From NCBI GenBank assembly GCA_012728775.1, contig JAAYEN010000271.1:3148-67147 (forward strand): DNA of 64,000 nt. The letters are read 5' to 3'. Numbering within the stretch: the stretch's first letter is position 1; every line of letters begins with the position of its first letter. Source of the stretch: Tissierellia bacterium (GTDB taxonomy: Bacteria; Bacillota_A; Clostridia; Tissierellales; Peptoniphilaceae). Under the pieces are notes generated by a model, which was given only the letters and a program-made list of their open reading frames with translations, ran no database searches and was not told the DNA's origin. The translations under genes were made by a program, and so were the position numbers. Positions 18,768-26,195 of the stretch are shown one piece after another.

Positions 18768-19976
18768 ATGATTAAGTTACAAGGAAAATATTCAGAAGGA
18801 ATAGTTTATTCTGATCAATATGAAGAATCTGGAATTAAACAAATTCAAGATTTACTAGATGAACCATTTTCACAAAATTCAAATCCTAGATTTATGCCTG
18901 ATTACCACGCTGGATTAGGAAGTGTCATAGGTACGACTATGATAGTTAAAGACGAAATATGCCCCAATTTAGTGGGTGTTGACATAGGATGTGGAATCAG
19001 AACAGAAATATTCGAAACGCCTTATGAATTAGATTTTAAAGCATTAGATGACTATATTAGAAATAATATACCTTCAGGATTTAAAGTCCATAACAAAGAA
19101 AGACCAATGAATTTTATAGATAGATTATATATGAGAAATCAAATTAAGGATCAATCCAGATTAAAAAAATCCATGGGAACTTTGGGTGGCGGAAATCATT
19201 ATATAGAAATCGGTAAGGGCGAAAGGGAAAATGAATATATCCTCACAGTTCATTCGGGTTCTAGAAATTTAGGTTTACAAGTAGCTAACTATTATCAAAA
19301 AATAGCTTCATCTCTTTCACAAGATGGTGTTACCACTAAATCAGAAGAAATTATAAAAAGTTTGAAGGAACAAGGTAGGGAGAAAGAAATAGCAATTGAA
19401 TTAAAAAAAATACAAGAAAATCCAAATACTTCCAGAGGTTTAGAAACACTAAAAAGTAATGGCAAATGGTTTTTTGAGTATTTGCATGATATGAATGTTT
19501 GTGTAGAATTTGCATTGGAAAATCGAAATGTCATGGCAGAAAAAATTTTAGATTTTTTAAAACCTAAAATAATTAAAGGATTTGATACAGTTCATAATTA
19601 TATTGAGCTAAATGAAGAAAATCATCATATACTTCGAAAAGGAGCTGTTGCAGCATATAAAGGTCAGCTCTTGACAATTCCCATGAATATGCGAGATGGG
19701 ATATTAATTTGCGAGGGTTTAGGAAATCCTCAATGGAATTATTCTGCTCCCCATGGTGCAGGCAGATTAATGAGTAGAAATCAAGCTAAGACAGATATAG
19801 CCCTAGAAGATTACGAGGAATCAATGAGGGGAATATTTACCACTTCGGTTAACAAGGATACAATTGATGAAGCGCCATTTGCTTATAAGCCTATGAAAGA
19901 CATTATCAATTATACAAAAGATACAGTGAAAATCCTTCAACATGTTAAACCAATGTACAATTTCAAGTCAAAATAA
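18768..19976 (+). CDS. rtcB: RtcB-family RNA ligase-like protein
   Basis: 402-residue RtcB protein, a Mn2+/GTP-dependent ligase family that joins 2',3'-cyclic phosphate and 5'-OH RNA ends. Visible motifs are VGVDIGCGIRTE (metal-binding Cys, about residue 69), LGTLGGGNHYIEIG (about 141), HSGSRNLG (about 165), HNYIELN (about 278), RKGAVAAYKGQ and YSAPHGAGRLMSR, which contains the histidine guanylylated in the family. The length is that of the short bacterial type. No archease, RtcA or variant release factor gene is beside it. It is monocistronic, ending in a terminator, so it probably repairs cleaved RNA under stress (inference). Confidence 0.9.
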   Translation: MIKLQGKYSEGIVYSDQYEESGIKQIQDLLDEPFSQNSNPRFMPDYHAGLGSVIGTTMIVKDEICPNLVGVDIGCGIRTEIFETPYELDFKALDDYIRNNIPSGFKVHNKERPMNFIDRLYMRNQIKDQSRLKKSMGTLGGGNHYIEIGKGERENEYILTVHSGSRNLGLQVANYYQKIASSLSQDGVTTKSEEIIKSLKEQGREKEIAIELKKIQENPNTSRGLETLKSNGKWFFEYLHDMNVCVEFALENRNVMAEKILDFLKPKIIKGFDTVHNYIELNEENHHILRKGAVAAYKGQLLTIPMNMRDGILICEGLGNPQWNYSAPHGAGRLMSRNQAKTDIALEDYEESMRGIFTTSVNKDTIDEAPFAYKPMKDIINYTKDTVKILQHVKPMYNFKSK

Positions 19977-19985
19977 AATATTTTT

Positions 19986-20015
19986 AGAGATTGATCGTGT
20001 TTTCAATCTCTTTTT
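19986..20015 (+). terminator. Terminator after rtcB
   Basis: Stem AGAGATTGA / TCAATCTCT (19986-19994 and 20003-20011) with an 8-base loop and a T-rich tail. Confidence 0.88.
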
Positions 20016-20039
20016 ATTTTCTATCAAACAACAAAATTA

Positions 20040-20068
20040 TTTACATTAACTATATTTAGATGTAAAAT
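20040..20068 (+). promoter_or_regulatory. Probable promoter of carbamate kinase gene
   Basis: -35 TTTACA (20040-20045), 17-base spacer, -10 TAAAAT (20063-20068). It leaves an AT-rich leader of about 95 bases before the arcC start in which I see no structured element. Confidence 0.5.
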
Positions 20069-20169
20069 ATGAAAAAAATATAATAAAAATAAGTAAATTT
20101 TTTTATCTACATTAATAAAAAAATATATTATTCTATTGAGGAAATTTTCTATATTGAAAGGAAAAAAGA

Positions 20170-21108
20170 ATGAATAAAAAAATTGTTGTAGCATTGGGCG
20201 GAAATGCCTTAGGGGATACGCCAGAAGAGCAAAAAGAGTTGGTTAAGGAAACAGCAAAATCTATAGTAAAATTAATTAAAGATGGATATGATGTAATAAT
20301 TGGACATGGTAATGGTCCTCAAGTAGGTATGATTAATTTATCTTTTGATTATTCTCATTCGGGAGACACTGGTATTCCTAGCATGCCTTTTCCTGAATGT
20401 GGAGCAATGAGTCAAGGTTATATAGGTTATCACATACAACAGGCATTAATAAATGCTTTAAAAGAATCAAATATCGAAAAAGAAGTGTGCTCGATAATAA
20501 CTCAAGTAGTTGTAGATAAAGACGATAAATCTTTTTCAAATCCAACAAAACCTATAGGCCAATTTTATTCAAAAGGAGAGTCTGAAAGACTTTCTTCTAT
20601 TAATGGATACACTTATATAGAAGACTCAGGGAGAGGTTATAGAAGAGTAGTTCCTTCACCGAATCCTGTTAAAATTGTTGAATTAGAAACTGTTAAAAAG
20701 CTATCTAACTTAGGTACTGTAGTGATTACCGTTGGCGGAGGTGGAATACCAGTTATTGAAAAAGATGGATTATATAAAGGGGTAGCCGCTGTCATTGACA
20801 AGGATAAGTCTTGTTCAAAGCTGGCTTCTGATATAAAAGCTGAGACTTTATTAATTTTGACTGCTGTAGAACAAGTTGCATTAAATTTTAATAAGCCTGA
20901 CCAAAAAAATCTAGATAAAATAAGTATTTCTCAAGTTCATAAATATATAGAAGAAGAACATTTTGCTAAGGGCTCAATGCTTCCCAAGATAGAAGCGTGT
21001 ATAAACTTTTTAGAACAAAATCCTGAAGGAAAAGCAATAATTACATCTTTAGAAAAGTCATTAGATGCTTTGAAGGGAAAAACAGGTACATTAATATATA
21101 AAGATTAA
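20170..21108 (+). CDS. arcC: Carbamate kinase
   Basis: Catalyses carbamoyl phosphate + ADP to carbamate + ATP, the energy-yielding last step of arginine, agmatine or purine/allantoin breakdown. 312 residues with the amino-acid-kinase-fold signatures IVVALGGNALGD (residues 4-15), IGHGNGPQVGMI (about 43-54), VVITVGGGGIPVI (about 180) and FAKGSMLPKIEACI (about 268). No arcA or arcB is adjacent, which is unusual; the catabolic partner genes must be elsewhere. The next unit downstream is a T-box-regulated amino acid transporter, so a link to amino acid fermentation is reasonable but unproven. Confidence 0.95.
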   Translation: MNKKIVVALGGNALGDTPEEQKELVKETAKSIVKLIKDGYDVIIGHGNGPQVGMINLSFDYSHSGDTGIPSMPFPECGAMSQGYIGYHIQQALINALKESNIEKEVCSIITQVVVDKDDKSFSNPTKPIGQFYSKGESERLSSINGYTYIEDSGRGYRRVVPSPNPVKIVELETVKKLSNLGTVVITVGGGGIPVIEKDGLYKGVAAVIDKDKSCSKLASDIKAETLLILTAVEQVALNFNKPDQKNLDKISISQVHKYIEEEHFAKGSMLPKIEACINFLEQNPEGKAIITSLEKSLDALKGKTGTLIYKD

Positions 21109-21138
21109 AGAAAAAATAAAATTTAATTTAAATTTAAC

Positions 21139-21167
21139 TTTACAACTAGTGTAATTTATGTTATATT
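21139..21167 (+). promoter_or_regulatory. Promoter of the T-box leader
   Basis: -35 TTTACA (21139-21144), 17-base spacer, -10 TATATT (21162-21167). Transcription would start near 21174, just before the T-box stem I. Confidence 0.65.
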
Positions 21168-21195
21168 TTTTACAGTTGATTAATAATCAGTGCCG

Positions 21196-21465
21196 TGAAA
21201 AGAAAGAGTAGATGTATTTATAACTTATAGAGAGTGCATGTTTGGTGAAAATGCATAGCTATGATATATCGAACACATCTTTGAGCTAATCTTGCAAAAC
21301 CGTTAAGGAAGTAGTGGATTCGGATAACTCGCACCCGTTATAGTGCAAAGGTATGATAGTACCTGATGAGTTTGATATTGTGAAATATCATTAAACAGAG
21401 GTGGGACCACGAGAATTTTATTCTCGTCCTCTAGCATGTATATGCTGGAGGACGAGATTTTTTTG
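21196..21465 (+). ncRNA. T-box riboswitch leader controlling the amino acid ABC transporter
   Basis: All T-box parts are visible. Stem I has the 5' GAGTA element (21206-21210), lower helix GATGT / ACATC (21211-21215 and 21275-21279), AGAGAG (21229-21234) and GGTGAAA loop (21244-21250). The T-box motif is AGAGGTGGGACCACG (21397-21411). The antiterminator is CGAGAAT / ATTCTCG (21410-21416 and 21420-21426), and the competing terminator is CTCGTCCTC / GAGGACGAG, extended to 21423-21437 with 21442-21456, followed by seven T. Uncharged tRNA should favour read-through. The specifier codon lies in ATCGAAC (21268-21274); AUC, UCG, CGA or AAC are all possible and I cannot choose by eye. Confidence 0.93.
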
Positions 21466-21509
21466 TTTTTGGCCAAAATAAAAAAATTATTTTAAAGGGA
21501 GAGAATAAA

Positions 21510-22385
21510 ATGTTAAGTAAGAATTATTTGAGAAAATCTATTTTAGTATTAATGTTAGTAGTTAGTTTGATTTTAATGTTTGGTTGTGGAGGCACGTCTT
21601 CAAATAGTGAAGTGAATAAAGAAACTAATAGATTGGAAGCTATTAGAGAAAGAGGATATATTGAAGTAGTAACAGAGCCTTATTTTGCACCATATGAATT
21701 TATTGATCCATCTAAAAAGGGAGAAGATCAATATGTTGGTTCTGATATATTACTTGCAAAATATATTGGAGAAAAAATTGGGGTTGACGTAAAAATAATT
21801 CCCTTGGAGTTCTCTGCTGTATTAAGTAGTGTAACTGAAGGGAAATATGACTTAGCGATTTCTGCTTTGGCATATACTCCTGAAAGGTCAGAAGCTATGA
21901 ATTTATCTGATGGATATTATTTTTCGGAAAATAGTCCAGGCTATGGATTACTGATTCGACAAGAAGATGCTGAAAATATTAAAGGTCCTAACGATATAGG
22001 GGATAAAATCGTAGTAGCTCAAAGTGGATCTCTTCAAGAGTTATTTGTAAATGAGCAAATTCCCAATTATAAAGAATTCAAAAGAGTCTCTGCAACTACA
22101 GATGGTTTCCTAATGGTACAAGAAAATAAAGCAGATGTTTGTGCAGTCTCTATTCCAATGGGTCAATTGTATATAGAAGCAAATCCCGATGCGAAACTAA
22201 TGATAGTTGAAGATTTTGAATTTGAGGTAGATCCTGAAACACAAGGTACTAGAATAGGAATTCCAAAGGGAGAGACTGAGCTTACAGAAATAGTTAACGA
22301 AGCTATAAAAGAAGTTTTGGAATCTGGAGAATTTGAAAAATGGCACGAGGAATATACTGAGTACGCAAAAAGTTTAGGTTTGTAA
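21510..22385 (+). CDS. Amino acid ABC transporter substrate-binding lipoprotein
   Basis: 291-residue periplasmic-binding-protein family 3 (SBP_bac_3) lipoprotein. The N-terminus has a basic patch, a hydrophobic stretch and a lipobox-like LMFGC, so Cys26 should be lipidated. The mature part starts with LEAIRERGYIEVVTEPYFAPYEF and contains the family blocks GSDILLAKYIGEKIG, YDLAISALAYTPER and TRIGIPKGE. It captures a polar amino acid outside the membrane and hands it to the permease encoded next. Expression should depend on the upstream T-box, so the ligand is likely the amino acid sensed by that T-box. Confidence 0.9.
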   Translation: MLSKNYLRKSILVLMLVVSLILMFGCGGTSSNSEVNKETNRLEAIRERGYIEVVTEPYFAPYEFIDPSKKGEDQYVGSDILLAKYIGEKIGVDVKIIPLEFSAVLSSVTEGKYDLAISALAYTPERSEAMNLSDGYYFSENSPGYGLLIRQEDAENIKGPNDIGDKIVVAQSGSLQELFVNEQIPNYKEFKRVSATTDGFLMVQENKADVCAVSIPMGQLYIEANPDAKLMIVEDFEFEVDPETQGTRIGIPKGETELTEIVNEAIKEVLESGEFEKWHEEYTEYAKSLGL

Positions 22386-22397
22386 GAGGTGTAAGTT

Positions 22398-23057
22398 ATG
22401 GCAAATACAATTATTTCCCTATGGCAAAAATATGGATACGTTTATATTAGTGGGTTAGTAGGAACATTATGGTTGGCAGGCATTACGGTTTTTATTGCAA
22501 CCATACTTGGTACTATTATTGCGATATTAAAGCTATCTAAAATAAAAGTTTTGGACATTGGAGTAAATGCATATATAGGGGTACTTAGGGGAACGCCTAT
22601 ATTATTACAGTTATACTTTTTTTGGCTACTTCTTCCAAAAATAACTCCCTTTTCCTTAAGTGATACTGCATGCATTGTAGTAGCGTTAATAGTAAATGCA
22701 AGTTCCTATGTTGCTGAAGTAATTCGTGCTGGAATTCAAGCAGTAGACAAAGGACAAAATGAGGCTGGTAAAAGCTTAGGACTTTCAAATTGGAATGTAA
22801 TGAGAAAAATTATTCTTCCCCAAGCTATAAAAAATATTTTACCTGCTCTAGGAAATGAATATATTTCTATGGTCAAGCAAACTTCATTGGCATCAGTATT
22901 TTTTGTGAGTGAATTGATGACATCATATAAAACTGTTCAGTCAGCAACATTTTTGTCCTTGCCATCATTGATTATAGTAGGAATAATTTATTTAGCCGTA
23001 ACAAGTATCCTTTCAAAAGGAATTGATGTTTTTGAAAGGAGTTTACAAAATGGATGA
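22398..23057 (+). CDS. Amino acid ABC transporter permease (HisM/GlnP type)
   Basis: 219-residue inner-membrane permease of the His/Glu/Gln/Arg family with about five membrane segments. The EAA loop that docks the ATPase is seen as [29 protein letters not shown] cut by the family pattern EA---G---------I-LPQA (about residues 117-145). [15 protein letters not shown] is another family block. It lies 12 bases after the binding-protein gene and overlaps the ATPase gene by 8 bases. Only one permease gene is present, so a homodimer is expected. Confidence 0.92.
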   Translation: MANTIISLWQKYGYVYISGLVGTLWLAGITVFIATILGTIIAILKLSKIKVLDIGVNAYIGVLRGTPILLQLYFFWLLLPKITPFSLSDTACIVVALIVNASSYVAEVIRAGIQAVDKGQNEAGKSLGLSNWNVMRKIILPQAIKNILPALGNEYISMVKQTSLASVFFVSELMTSYKTVQSATFLSLPSLIIVGIIYLAVTSILSKGIDVFERSLQNG

Positions 23058-23784
23058 GATCTTAGTAGAAGTTAATAATCTTTACAAATCCTTTGGAGAG
23101 TTGGAAGTTTTAAAAGGAATTAATGAAAACATCAAGTATGGGGAAGTTGTTTCAATAATTGGGCCTTCCGGAAGTGGAAAAAGCACTTTTCTTAGATGTT
23201 TAAATTTGTTAGAAACACCAACAAAGGGAGAAATTATCTTTAAAGGAAAAAACTTAATGGATAAGAATATAAATTTATCTAAATATCGTCAAAAGATTGG
23301 AATGGTATTTCAGCAATTTAATGTATTTCCTCATTTGAATGTGTTGGAAAATGTTACTTTAGCCCCTACTCTAGAAAAGGGTATGGGAAAAGAAGAAGCT
23401 AATAAACTTGCTGAAGAATTGTTATCTAGAGTCGGGCTTTTCGACAAAAAACTTGAATATCCAAATAGATTGTCAGGTGGACAAAAACAACGATTAGCTA
23501 TAGTAAGAGCATTAGCCATGGATCCTGAAATAATATTATTTGACGAACCTACTAGTGCTCTAGACCCTGAAATGGTAAAGGAGGTTTTAGCTGTTATTAA
23601 AGATTTAGTAATTTCTGGCATGACTATAGTTATTGTTACCCATGAAATGAATTTTGCAAAAGAAATTTCTGATAGAGTGTTGTTTATGGATGAAGGAATT
23701 ATTCAAGAAAAGGGCACACCAGAAGAGGTTTTTAATAATCCTAAAAACCTAAGAACAAAAGAGTTTTTAAGTAAGGTTTTATAA
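23050..23784 (+). CDS. Amino acid ABC transporter ATP-binding protein
   Basis: 244-residue ATPase of the GlnQ/HisP group. It has Walker [10 protein letters not shown] (about residue 38), Q-loop [16 protein letters not shown], signature [11 protein letters not shown], Walker [15 protein letters not shown] and switch VTHEMNFA. I use the ATG at 23050: AAAGGAG (23035-23041) is 8 bases upstream, and a longer frame starting at 23023 lies within the permease membrane-coding region. It completes the three-gene transporter unit; no terminator is obvious before the RNase P RNA promoter. Confidence 0.95.
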   Translation: MDEILVEVNNLYKSFGELEVLKGINENIKYGEVVSIIGPSGSGKSTFLRCLNLLETPTKGEIIFKGKNLMDKNINLSKYRQKIGMVFQQFNVFPHLNVLENVTLAPTLEKGMGKEEANKLAEELLSRVGLFDKKLEYPNRLSGGQKQRLAIVRALAMDPEIILFDEPTSALDPEMVKEVLAVIKDLVISGMTIVIVTHEMNFAKEISDRVLFMDEGIIQEKGTPEEVFNNPKNLRTKEFLSKVL

Positions 23785-23823
23785 TTTGCTAAAAAACATA
23801 AATGTGAGTTTACTGTGAAAATA

Positions 23824-23852
23824 TTGAATAATTTTAAACAATATGTTAGTAT
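23824..23852 (+). promoter_or_regulatory. Promoter of rnpB
   Basis: -35 TTGAAT (23824-23829), 17-base spacer, -10 TAGTAT (23847-23852), placing the start about 10 bases downstream, right at the RNase P RNA 5' helix. Confidence 0.6.
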
Positions 23853-23862
23853 ACGAAGAGTA

Positions 23863-24171
23863 TTGAGTACATTGGCTGATTACACGTAAGTGAGGAAAGT
23901 CCGTGCTCCGAAAAATGACGCTGGATAACGTCCAGTGGGGGCGACCCTAAGGCAAGTGCAACAGAGAGATACCGCCTATTTATAGGTAAGGATGGAAAGG
24001 TGAATTAAGAGCTCACCAGCACATAAGAGATTATGTGGCTATGTAAACCCCGTCAGGAGAAAGATCAAATGGGACCGAGAGGTCAGATGGTAGATCGCTA
24101 GAGCTTTTTGGCAACAATTAGCCCAGATTAATGATCAGCGAAGACAGAACACGGCTTATAGATGTACTCAT
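23863..24171 (+). ncRNA. rnpB: RNase P RNA
   Basis: Catalytic RNA of RNase P, which cuts tRNA 5' leaders. The outer P1 helix is GAGTACAT / ATGTACTC (23865-23872 and 24162-24169). The universal 5' core GAGGAAAGTCCGTGCTC is at 23892-23908, CCTAAGGCAAGTGCAACAG lies at about 23945-23963, and the 3' core ACAGAACACGGCTTA is at 24144-24158. The general layout looks like the ancestral A type used by most clostridia. Flanked by its own promoter and terminator, it accounts for most of the 525-base gap between the transporter ATPase and the NlpC/P60 gene. Confidence 0.95.
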
Positions 24172-24189
24172 ATTATTGTTTTAGTAAAA

Positions 24190-24236
24190 AAAGTTACAAA
24201 ATAGAAAAGAATTGTAAACATTTTGTAACTTTTTTG
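24190..24236 (+). terminator. Terminator of rnpB
   Basis: Stem AGTTACAAAA / TTTTGTAACT (24192-24201 and 24221-24230) with a 19-base loop and a run of T afterwards. Confidence 0.8.
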
Positions 24237-24309
24237 TTGCTTTTAAGAAACAAATAGATTATAATTTTATTTGTTAAGAAAGTAAAAAAAAGAAAAAGGA
24301 GTGTTAGAG

Positions 24310-25395
24310 TTGCAAAAAAGCAAGATGAGGATTCCGTCGGGACTCATATTAGTTCTTGTTTTAGGATTAATAGGTTTTAAAGATACTGGAATTTTCGTGA
24401 GTAGCTTCAATGCAAGGCTTAACAACGGTGTTGAAGTAAATTATAGTCCTAATAATAGGGCTGAGATAATAGGAGAAGGGGCAAGCAAAGCTACATATCA
24501 TGTAGAAGCTAATGATGGAACAAGATTCTATGTCCCAAAACAATATCTTCTAAAGGTAGATAATGGTGTTAATGGATATACAGTATTGAATAATACACCT
24601 TTATTTGACAATTCAGGCGAAGTAATTAGATTATTATTCTTAGAAGAATACTTAACTTTTGTAGAAAATAGGGGAGACCAAGCTCTTGTTAGAACAAGTG
24701 AAGGTTTAACTGGGTATGTTAATAAATCGGATTTAGATCCAGATAGAATAAGAAATATTGTTGAAGGTATTGCTATAGACAATATCAACGCTGACAATGG
24801 TACTAATTCATTTAATATAAATAAAGGTGATAGTGTCAAAGTAGCATGGTTTGAACGAGATTATTTTATTATATTTGACGAATTTGAGAATAAATACCAA
24901 GTTTCAAAGGACTCAATTAGCCTATTTGAAAAGCCAGAAGAAGTAAAAAAACCTGAAGAAGTAGTTCTTGAAAAGAAGAACGTTCCTACTACAGGAGACT
25001 CAAGAATGAACGCAAGTGCTACAGCATTGAACATTGCTAATAAGGCAGAGACTTTACTAGGAGCTCCTTATGTATATGGCGATACTGGTAAAGCAGGTTA
25101 TGACTGTTCAGGAATGGTATATGCACTTTATGGTGAATTTACAGATATAAAAATGCCAAGATCATCAAAACAAATGGCTGAAGTTGGAGATTTAGTTGAC
25201 GGAGAAGATTTACAGACTGGAGACTTGCTTTTCTTTACTAGCAGCGGTAGCAGTGTAATTTCACACGTAGGATTATACGTGGGAGATGGTATGATGATTC
25301 ATGCATCTAATAACCAAGGAAAGATAATAAAAGATCCAATTAGCGGATATTACTTCCAAAATAATTTTTCCCATGCGAGAAGATGGTTAGACTAA
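24310..25395 (+). CDS. Secreted SH3-like/NlpC-P60 peptidoglycan endopeptidase
   Basis: Cell-wall hydrolase of about 361 residues. I favour TTG 24310 because AAAAGGAG (24294-24301) ends 8 bases before it; the GTG at 24301 overlaps that site. A short basic N-terminus and a hydrophobic stretch (IPSGLILVLVLGLIGF) form a signal or anchor. Two or three bacterial SH3-like segments follow (about 30-205), then a short linker. The C-terminal NlpC/P60 domain (about 235-361) has the catalytic Cys in YDCSGMVYALYG, His in ISHVGLYVGDG and a third polar residue in MIHASNNQGK. It probably cleaves stem-peptide gamma-D-Glu bonds. It is monocistronic with a terminator. Confidence 0.9.
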   Translation: MQKSKMRIPSGLILVLVLGLIGFKDTGIFVSSFNARLNNGVEVNYSPNNRAEIIGEGASKATYHVEANDGTRFYVPKQYLLKVDNGVNGYTVLNNTPLFDNSGEVIRLLFLEEYLTFVENRGDQALVRTSEGLTGYVNKSDLDPDRIRNIVEGIAIDNINADNGTNSFNINKGDSVKVAWFERDYFIIFDEFENKYQVSKDSISLFEKPEEVKKPEEVVLEKKNVPTTGDSRMNASATALNIANKAETLLGAPYVYGDTGKAGYDCSGMVYALYGEFTDIKMPRSSKQMAEVGDLVDGEDLQTGDLLFFTSSGSSVISHVGLYVGDGMMIHASNNQGKIIKDPISGYYFQNNFSHARRWLD

Positions 25396-25427
25396 AATTA
25401 AATAAGCAATAAAATATGAAAATTTTG

Positions 25428-25461
25428 TGTCCTTAATATATTATTAAGGACATTTTCTTTT
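25428..25461 (+). terminator. Terminator after the NlpC/P60 gene
   Basis: Stem TGTCCTTAAT / ATTAAGGACA (25428-25437 and 25443-25452), 5-base loop, then TTTTCTTTT. Confidence 0.9.
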
Positions 25462-25491
25462 AATAGTGTATAATAATATTTGAGGTGCTAT

Positions 25492-26193
25492 ATGGCATTT
25501 GTTGAATTTAAAGATGTTTATAAGTTTTACCGAATGGGTGAAACAAAGATAGTAGCTAATAACGGAATAACTTTTGATATCGATAAAGAGCAATTTAACG
25601 TTATCGTTGGTCCATCTGGAGCAGGGAAGTCTACACTTCTAAATATATTAGGAGGAATGGATAAGGCAGATGAGGGCGACGTAATAGTCGATGGGAAAAA
25701 CATAGCTAAATATACTGAAAAAGAGTTAACAGGTTACAGAAGACGTGACGTGGGCTTTGTGTTTCAGTTTTATAATTTAGTACCCAACTTAACAACTTTA
25801 GAAAATGTAGAATTAGCTACAGAACTTTCAGAAGATCCATTGAACCCAAGAGAAATATTAGAAAAGGTCGGACTTGGAGAGAGAATTAATAACTTTCCAT
25901 CCCAATTATCTGGAGGAGAGCAACAAAGAGCTGCTATAGCTAGAGCTATAGCCAAAAATCCTAAATTACTTTTATGTGATGAGCCTACTGGAGCACTAGA
26001 TTATAATACTGGGAAACAAATATTAAAGCTTCTTTACGATACCATAGAAGATTTTGGCGCAACAGTTATAGTTATAACTCATAATAAGGCAATAGCTCCT
26101 ATGGCAAATAAACTCATTGAAATTAGTGACGCAAAGGTTAGAGATATACAATTAAATCCTAATCCTATTTCTATAGATTTGATTGAGTGGTAG
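25492..26193 (+). CDS. ABC transporter ATP-binding protein of MacB/LolD type
   Basis: 233-residue ATPase that would power the adjacent FtsX-type permease. It has Walker [13 protein letters not shown] (about residue 40), Q-loop [17 protein letters not shown], signature [14 protein letters not shown] and Walker [17 protein letters not shown], with the GALD typical of MacB/LolD/FtsE relatives. The ATG at 25492 follows GAGGTG (25482-25487) by 4 bases; the TTG at 25480 lies at that site and is not used. A TATAAT at 25469-25474 is probably the -10 of its promoter. The permease ATG starts 3 bases after its stop codon. Confidence 0.92.
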   Translation: MAFVEFKDVYKFYRMGETKIVANNGITFDIDKEQFNVIVGPSGAGKSTLLNILGGMDKADEGDVIVDGKNIAKYTEKELTGYRRRDVGFVFQFYNLVPNLTTLENVELATELSEDPLNPREILEKVGLGERINNFPSQLSGGEQQRAAIARAIAKNPKLLLCDEPTGALDYNTGKQILKLLYDTIEDFGATVIVITHNKAIAPMANKLIEISDAKVRDIQLNPNPISIDLIEW

Positions 26194-26195
26194 TT

